64,000 bases of DNA from Pempheris klunzingeri (Eukaryota; Chordata; Actinopteri; Acropomatiformes; Pempheridae), in contig NC_092012.1 of the NCBI RefSeq assembly GCF_042242105.1, positions 14,541,223 to 14,605,222 of the forward strand, read 5' to 3'. Both the position numbers and the translations under genes were made by a program. Under the pieces are notes generated by a model. That model saw only the letters and a list, made by a program, of their open reading frames with translations. It was not told the origin of the DNA and did no database searches. The first letter of the stretch is position 1, and the number at the start of each line of letters is the position of its first letter. Below, piece by piece: positions 39,359-64,000 of this stretch.

Positions 39359-42300
39359 TTACCTGCCTGTTTCTATGACAGGTCTGTATGTGTTGTACAA
39401 TATGACTTCATTGTTCCAGTAATCACAAAAACAAGATTCACTCACAGATAAACTTGATGCACGTGCAGCAGCCAGGACTCGCTTTTACTGCGTCTCAGTG
39501 TCAAAACAAATCAGTTAGTGCAACAAAGGCCCACTGTTCTCACACGTACGTCTCACCTCTGTCTCCCCCGCCCTCCTGTTTCAACGAGAGAGGAGACAAG
39601 GTTACAGTGAATCAGCTGTGGGTACTTGTTGGCCTCACGTCTGCCAGCCAGCTCGCACAATGAGCGTCTTTACTTTCTGTTGTAAAAACTCTCACACCAC
39701 CTTAATTTGTGCCTCTTGAGAGAGGAGGTGGAGGGAATGAGGCAGTTCATCTCGAGTTCAGAGTTGTCAGAGCAGGAGATGAGATAAGAACCTGCATTCA
39801 TACAACGATCTAACAATCAACACCATGCAGATCTCTTTATACCAGTGAGTCACTGATAAGATCGGATATAGAGACAGATTGCCCAAATCTCTGAGCTAAT
39901 ACTGTAACCAGGAATGTGGTTAACCACCGAAACAGATCAAGTTTTCTTCAGGTATGTGTGCGTCTCCTTTTATGGACGTCTATGATGATTTACAGTTTTT
40001 TATTTGTGCAGCAAGACAACATTTAGGACACACATAAATATCCATTAATGACCGACAGAACCCAGTGTTGACTTGAATCGTTAATCTGGTGTATGATAAA
40101 TAGATTTGCTGTTGACATTCTTCTGTAATGGATATTTATATCTCAAATATCTGAGAAGAACGTGGCGCCCTTTTTTGCAAAGACTATTCTCAGAATTGGA
40201 TGATTTTAATCTCCGTAGCTAAATTGCACAAGCCCTCGACATTCCAAAAATAAGGATATCTCATGCTGTCTCACCCTCGCCCCATGTGTGCGAAAAGTAC
40301 CCTAATGCCCATAACCAATTCATCTGATTCCCGTCCAGAATATCCTCATCGAAACTGATTTGAAACAGGAACATTTTTTGGGATTGTTTGCTGGTGGAAA
40401 AAATGTCTGGCAGATGCTTGTTTTTTTTTTTTGTTGTTTTTTTTACTGGGTTAGATGACTTCCCACAGTGACCTCACAGCCCTCATTTCACATGGGTGAA
40501 CGGACGCTGGGTTTAGCTGCACAGGGAAACTGAGGGTCACTTATGCTGGCAAGTGAAAAACATCAGGGCCTCAGAGAAACAACTTTAAACAGACCAAGGA
40601 AACAGACAGTAATGCAAACGTTAGAAACTCCCTCCACTACTCCTTAAAGCTATTAATCAAACGTGTAATAGTGCTTTTCTACTCATGGATGTGCGGGCGG
40701 TGTCCGGATAAGATCATCTGGAGCTCAGTTGATTCATGCATTTGAAAATCTCCCAACTAGACCCCCATGCGCTGCAGGCAGCTGACATCATCCTGATTTC
40801 TAGGGTGGGACTCGATGATGTGTGTCGAGCCAGTGAGATCAGTGTTTGGAGTTGTTGCAATGAATCTCGGAGCAGGTGCCCACTCAGGGGCCACAGGGCT
40901 TTGAGGCAGGAGGCCCCCAGCAGCAGCAGCGAATCGGCTCTCACATTGCAGAGGCACCCAGGAAATGGAAACTGTTACACAGCCCACATTCATTGCAACC
41001 GCGGGGATACATGGATAATGGGATTTGGAGCACCAATAAAATAAATCAGTTTCATCTGTCACTAGAGCATTCTGGGGGCCCACGGAAAGGCCAATCAGCT
41101 TGTTTTTCAAGCTGTTTTCTCGGACAAGAGGCATTCGCTGCAGCTGTGACTCCATGAAGACTGCGGGATCCAAAACCAACAGATTCACGCAATATTGAAT
41201 TTATACAGTGCTTTTGATTTGTCCTTTTATGTGAGAGCAGCACGCCTCAACCAAGACTAATCACACTGAACTCAGGTCACTCAAGATCACAATTAGAGAG
41301 ATAATAGATGCTTTCATCAGTCTCATGTCTTAAACATCAGAGAAGAAATAATTCGTGGAGGCAGTTCTTTCACCAAACTCACGTCATGGTTATGTAACAG
41401 CGAGGCTCTTTCATCTCCTGGCCTTTTATACAGTTCATTTGCATGAATATGGTATGATCCAGTCAGTGGAGGGCACCTATGTGGAATCAAAAATTGAATG
41501 AAATGGTTGTTGAGTAAAACTTGCATTCGTGGAAACAATTCCTGTCATGCCATTCCACACAATCCTGCTGGATAACTTCCGCTGCACCCCTCTGTTCGTG
41601 GGCAGAGGTCCTAATCTCTGTACCCGGAGGAGGAGGCTAAATATGGAGAGGACTGCCAGAGGCTCTGCCCAGATGTTGGCCTGCTGCAGCTCTGCACCTG
41701 CTGCCAGTACAAGCCAGCTGGGAGATCGCTCTGAGGGACAAACATCCACCGCCTCCCTCCCAAAAAAAAAAAAGCCCCCCTCTGCTCTTCTTCAGACCCT
41801 CAGCTTCCTCCACACGGACAAACCTTCCTGAGGCCACGACAGTCCTGTTCTGAGCCGCCAACCAGGCGCCACAGAGCCTGAGCTGGGGCTCCTGCCCAGT
41901 CCCATATTCATTGCTGGCACACGAGACGGCCATGATCATCCTCTCTGGGCCCTGTTGCTGGCTCCGAGTTAAAAAAAAATTCCAGTTGCAGCGGTGTCTG
42001 ATTACCTTTCATTGAGAGAAAATCTTTAATAGAGATGATGTGTTCATAAGAGGCCAGGAAACTGAGGCATTTACAAATAGTTCAAGATTTCTTCCTGTAT
42101 CTTATGACCCAGTGAGCACCAAGTCTGAGCTGTGTGTCATTTCCAATCTCCTACCATCCTTCTAGTGCAGCCATTACACAGCACACACTGTTTGTTTTGT
42201 TGAGCACTTGTTTATCATTCTTTGATGATGAATATAATTTATCACAGACATACTTTTGAGATTATATTTCCACATGGTGCGCTTCCATGTTCTTAGCTGT

Positions 42301-42584
42301 AAACGGTTAGTTACTTTAGGATACACATGATGAACACGCTTCAGACCTTAAAATGTAGAGAAAACGATACCGTAAAGCTAAAAGGTCTATGTTAGATGTT
42401 TGTAATATTTTATATTATAAGTCAATAATTAAAGGCTACAGACTATAAAGTCTGCAGTTGGTTGAGTTAATAAGTAACCCGAGAGTTGTACTTATGGGCT
42501 AAAACACGTAAAGCCTCTTGTATTTATGTTGCATCAATAATAACTGAAATAATATAATACTTCTAACACTGTTAAAGGGGTAAA

Positions 42585-42734
42585 AAGCTATTTTTACTTT
42601 TCACACATTTTCTTAATGATTATCAATACTTTTAAAATGCCAATAATCACATGAATACTTGTAACAGAGTATTTTACACTGTGTTCTTTCTACTTTTACT
42701 ACAATAAAGAACCTCAATACTTCTTCCAGCACTG
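42585..42734 (+). mobile_element. CAGTGGTG-family repeat, right-end fragment
   Basis: Carries ATACTTGTAACAGAGTATTT, TTCTACTTTTACT and CTCAATACTTCTTCCAGCAC in family order, ending near a decayed CACCACTG. It lies just beyond the presumed 3' end of sbf2. Confidence 0.55.
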
Positions 42735-42781
42735 CCAGTAGTACCACAATATACGAGCAAACCATTTGACACAGACAGCAG

Positions 42782-44120
42782 GTAGTTTCAAGTACGTTTG
42801 GTTTATTTCCAAAAAAATTAGTGCCACCACAAAACAAGGTACAAAGATACAGTAACAAAAAAGCCTCTGACATCTTTGAATAGTCTCATTTGTGTTGCTT
42901 TCTTTTTCGATCAAACTTTATAGGTTGCACAAACAGAACAGATGAGACGAGGATTTCTGAAAACCACTATGTCCTAAATGATATATCCATTTACTTCTTT
43001 AAAAGCCCTTAAAAGACACAGAGCCTGCCTGGACAGTCCGAACAACAACAAAAAGAGTCTTCATTTCATTTTCAGAACAACGTTTCATCACAAACGGGGA
43101 ACAGGCCACTCGGGTTTTTGCACCAGTAACAACACGTTAAAAAAAAAAAAAAAAAAGACTTGTTGGTCACATTAGAATTAAGATTAGAAAAGTATACTCA
43201 TGTTCAGTACAACAGTATATAAAATGAAATGTCACACAGGTATTTACAAAAGAAAAACATGAAGCCACCACACTTGCACAGTTACACTTTTAATAAAAAA
43301 TAATAATTTACATTACATGAGACAAATGTGTTACCCAGAAGTCAATAAACATTCAACAAAAATAGAGAAAACATCACTTATTTAAATAGAAAAATGTCAG
43401 GTGACTCTTTTGAACTCACTGTGCAAACTCTTTTCGTTTAGTCTGTCTTGAGGAAACGTCGTATGTACACTGTAAAGTAATGCCTTTAGCCTCGCTGTCT
43501 GCATCTTTTACAAAATCTATATTTGATAAGGAGTGCATACTTTAGAGCTAAGTGCAAACAAATTGCTTTTTCATGTTGTGCATTAAAATCTCTGAGTTTT
43601 TGGCGGTTCATATGTTTCTTTAAGCAGCAATAACCTTTCCTCATAGTAAAATATCTGATAGAAATTCTTTTAAAGGCTATTTTCTTTTTCTTTTTTTTTC
43701 TAAGTCTAAAATTGAACCCACAGTTTGAATGGCCAGTGATATTGCTTTGATCTATTTACAGCCTAAGTAGGATAACATTTCCTCGGCAGTGCAGTCCCCT
43801 TAAACATCAGCTTATCTTCGCTTCATCCCTGCTGGAGGCACAGAGGAGGGAGCTGACAGCAGAGACGAGAGCGTCCGACCGACTCCGACTGCAGCGGAGT
43901 GACGACAGCCTGACCAGCTGCCGGGTAACAGGCAGAGAGGAGGATGGACAGTATTCATCCTCCACTACCAGGCACTTTGTTCACTGTGGTCCCCCAGTTT
44001 AAGACATGTGAAAGCCGAGCCCAATGGGTGTCACCGTCCCTGCTCTCAACCACCTGACGCTGCCGCCGCCTCTAGTGTCCGCGATGTTAATCTCAGCGTT
44101 CGGGCTCTGAAGTTTGCTGC
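42782..44120 (-). other. sbf2 3' UTR
   Basis: Follows the sbf2 stop codon on the minus strand. A canonical AATAAA (minus strand, 42802-42807) gives a UTR of about 1.3 kb. No coding sequence is visible, and A/T homopolymers lie near 43140 and 43690. Confidence 0.55.
42802..42807 (-). terminator. Candidate sbf2 polyadenylation signal
   Basis: TTTATT on the plus strand is AATAAA on the coding strand. It is the last good candidate before the repeat fragment that ends at 42734. Confidence 0.45.
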
Positions 44121-62470
<18,350 letters not shown>

Positions 62471-64000
62471 CTGTAAGAGATATTAGTGAAAGTCATTATT
62501 TAACAACACGAGCAACAAGACAGACATACCATTTCATATTTACTAGAGCTGAGACTGATCCAGTCCTGTATTGGTATTGGGAACAGTATCAACAAAAAGG
62601 AATGTTTGGAACACAAAGGAGGATGAATGTTAGGATTGAAATATGGAAATGACCAATTTTGACTTTGACTCAAAAAGAATGTACTGTGCTGACAGTAGCC
62701 AGTAATATTGTGAAAACATTATGATCATGATCATCTACCAAGGAAAATTTGATATGACGTTCATTTTGAAATGATGCATTATTATATCTGTGTCAAATTC
62801 TATTTTATGTCAGTGATTGCGACCAAACTTGATGCACACATTCAGATGTTGAGCTTTGCTATGCAGTCTTGAGATATTCTGCTACCAGGGGCGCCACTTA
62901 TGCAACAAGTTTATATCCCGTAATTGGCTAAAGAGATTCTTACGAAACTGGTTCTCACTCTCTAGGGTCATGGCTCACTCTATAATTTTCAAACTATAAA
63001 AAAAAAATCAATAAAGATATATATCTTCACAAGTCTTCATTCATACGTTATCAGAAGTGACACAGACATTCTTTGATATCAAGTGTTTCAAATGGTGCTC
63101 ACATCAGTCAAACGCTGAGTCCACAGTGATATTAAATATCTTGCTGCAGTTTGTGTGCTCAACATTTTCTATTTCATCTCATTTTTAAATAAATTTCAAT
63201 TAAATATTTGACAACAGACTTGAAACCAGCAGAACTGTAGCCCCAACAGTTGAAACTGTGAATATCTTAAGTTCTGTGATCTGCCTTCTGTTTTCATTAT
63301 ATTCATCTCTCAAGTCATCTACATCTTTGCTCTGTCGTCTTCTGCTCTGAAAATGACATTTTTTGTGATTTTTTTTCCTCACAATCCTGTTTACAGCATG
63401 TAAACAAGAACCACGTGGACTTGTTTGCCACTTGCAGCTATATTTACCCTTAGTTTTTGGCACCTTATTACCCTGTTACATATATTTCAGTTTAATATTA
63501 CCCAGATAAAACAACTGCAAATACCAAGCAATTTCTTGGTTATTGCTTTGGCAGTTACTTAATCATTACCTCTTTATTATCAAATAAAAAAATTATTACT
63601 ATGATATTGCCAAATGCTACGTGCAGATCTGCAACTTCCACATCAACAGGTGATTGGTAAAACAGCCGACGTACGGTTTTCACAACACACACCCACATCC
63701 ACTGTCCAAAGAGTGTGGAAGCACAACAAAACTTAAGAGATGTCCACACCGGCCAAAGGACCTACACTCCAAGAATATGGTCACTTTCATCATCCGTGTT
63801 AGTAAAAAGACAGGAATGAACCATAAAAACTTTTACAGCAGCACATCTAAAGTCTAAAAACACATGCTTGGCTGAAAATTGCTTTTTATTTTTTGTTAAA
63901 GCTGATGTTATGAAACACAAGACAGCAGGGTTTCTAAAAGATGCACCACACTGATTGTTTATTATAATTTTAAGTTGTTACTGCTTATATACTAGCTTGT
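62471..64000 (-). other. sbf2 intron, no further exon recognised
   Basis: Upstream of the exon ending at 62470 I find no further sbf2 coding exon before the window edge. An 87-codon minus-strand open frame at 63200-63463 (with a hydrophobic end, GATVLLVSSLL) has no match I recognise and lacks sbf2 character. The rest is AT-rich intron. Confidence 0.5.

Larger units (their letters stand above)
38396..42780. other. Intergenic region between swap70 and sbf2
   Basis: The two genes converge here. I found no coding exons. A degraded DNA transposon lies at 39075-39358 and a CAGTGGTG-family fragment at 42585-42734. Two GC-rich, repeat-poor blocks (about 40690-41250 and 41500-41940) are of high complexity, with overlapping open frames on both strands. 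These frames have no recognisable domains, so I do not call them genes. Confidence 0.5.

Noticed and set aside
41529..41939. Overlapping open frames of about 100 codons on both strands
   Set aside because: Dense open frames on both strands follow from GC-rich composition. There is no splice or protein evidence.
63200..63463. 87-codon minus-strand open frame as a further sbf2 exon
   Set aside because: The sequence does not match SBF2, the required phase and splice signals do not fit, and its hydrophobic end is unlike this region of the protein.

Overview
This is vertebrate nuclear DNA, almost certainly from a ray-finned fish. The evidence is four intron-containing genes whose reconstructed proteins align end to end with vertebrate families, GT-AG introns with teleost-like short sizes, and several interspersed repeats typical of teleosts (a tRNA-derived SINE, a CAGTGGTG...CACCACTG element family, hAT and L2 relics). 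Species cannot be named from the sequence alone. All exon boundaries were worked out by hand from splice signals, reading phase and remembered family sequence. The phases close at every junction I propose.

Layout: (1) 1-6873, minus strand: tmem41b, complete, 7 coding exons, 284 aa, ER lipid scramblase of the VTT/DedA family. (2) 6874-10167: head-to-head intergenic region with a candidate CTCF site near tmem41b, repeat fragments, and a ZNF143-like promoter motif near ipo7. (3) 10168-25848, plus: ipo7, complete, 25 coding exons, 1039 aa, nuclear import receptor. Intron 12 holds a 774-bp hAT transposon relic with an 8-bp target duplication, and intron 24 holds a tRNA-derived SINE. (4) 28132-37840, plus: swap70, complete, 12 coding exons, 588 aa, PH-domain Rac exchange factor. 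Its intron 9 contains an inserted copy of the intron 11/exon 12 splice junction. (5) 37841-44120: 3' UTRs and an intergenic stretch with GC-rich, repeat-poor blocks that may be conserved non-coding DNA. (6) 44121-62470 and beyond the window, minus: sbf2 (MTMR13), 18 C-terminal coding exons, 891 aa seen. The DENN N-terminus lies past position 64000.

The order and orientation tmem41b(-) ipo7(+) swap70(+) sbf2(-) match the human 11p15.4 block as I remember it, except that ZNF143 and WEE1, which sit between IPO7 and SWAP70 in human, are absent here. Only 2.3 kb separates the two coding regions. This fits gene loss from one of the two teleost genome-duplication copies.

No new protein system was seen. 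The most unusual items are structural: the decoy exon junction in swap70, an swap70 exon bracketed by complementary (TG)n and (CA)n tracts, an sbf2 acceptor whose pyrimidine tract is a (TG)n repeat, a TE-borne minisatellite, and a ZNF143-like motif carried by the hAT element.
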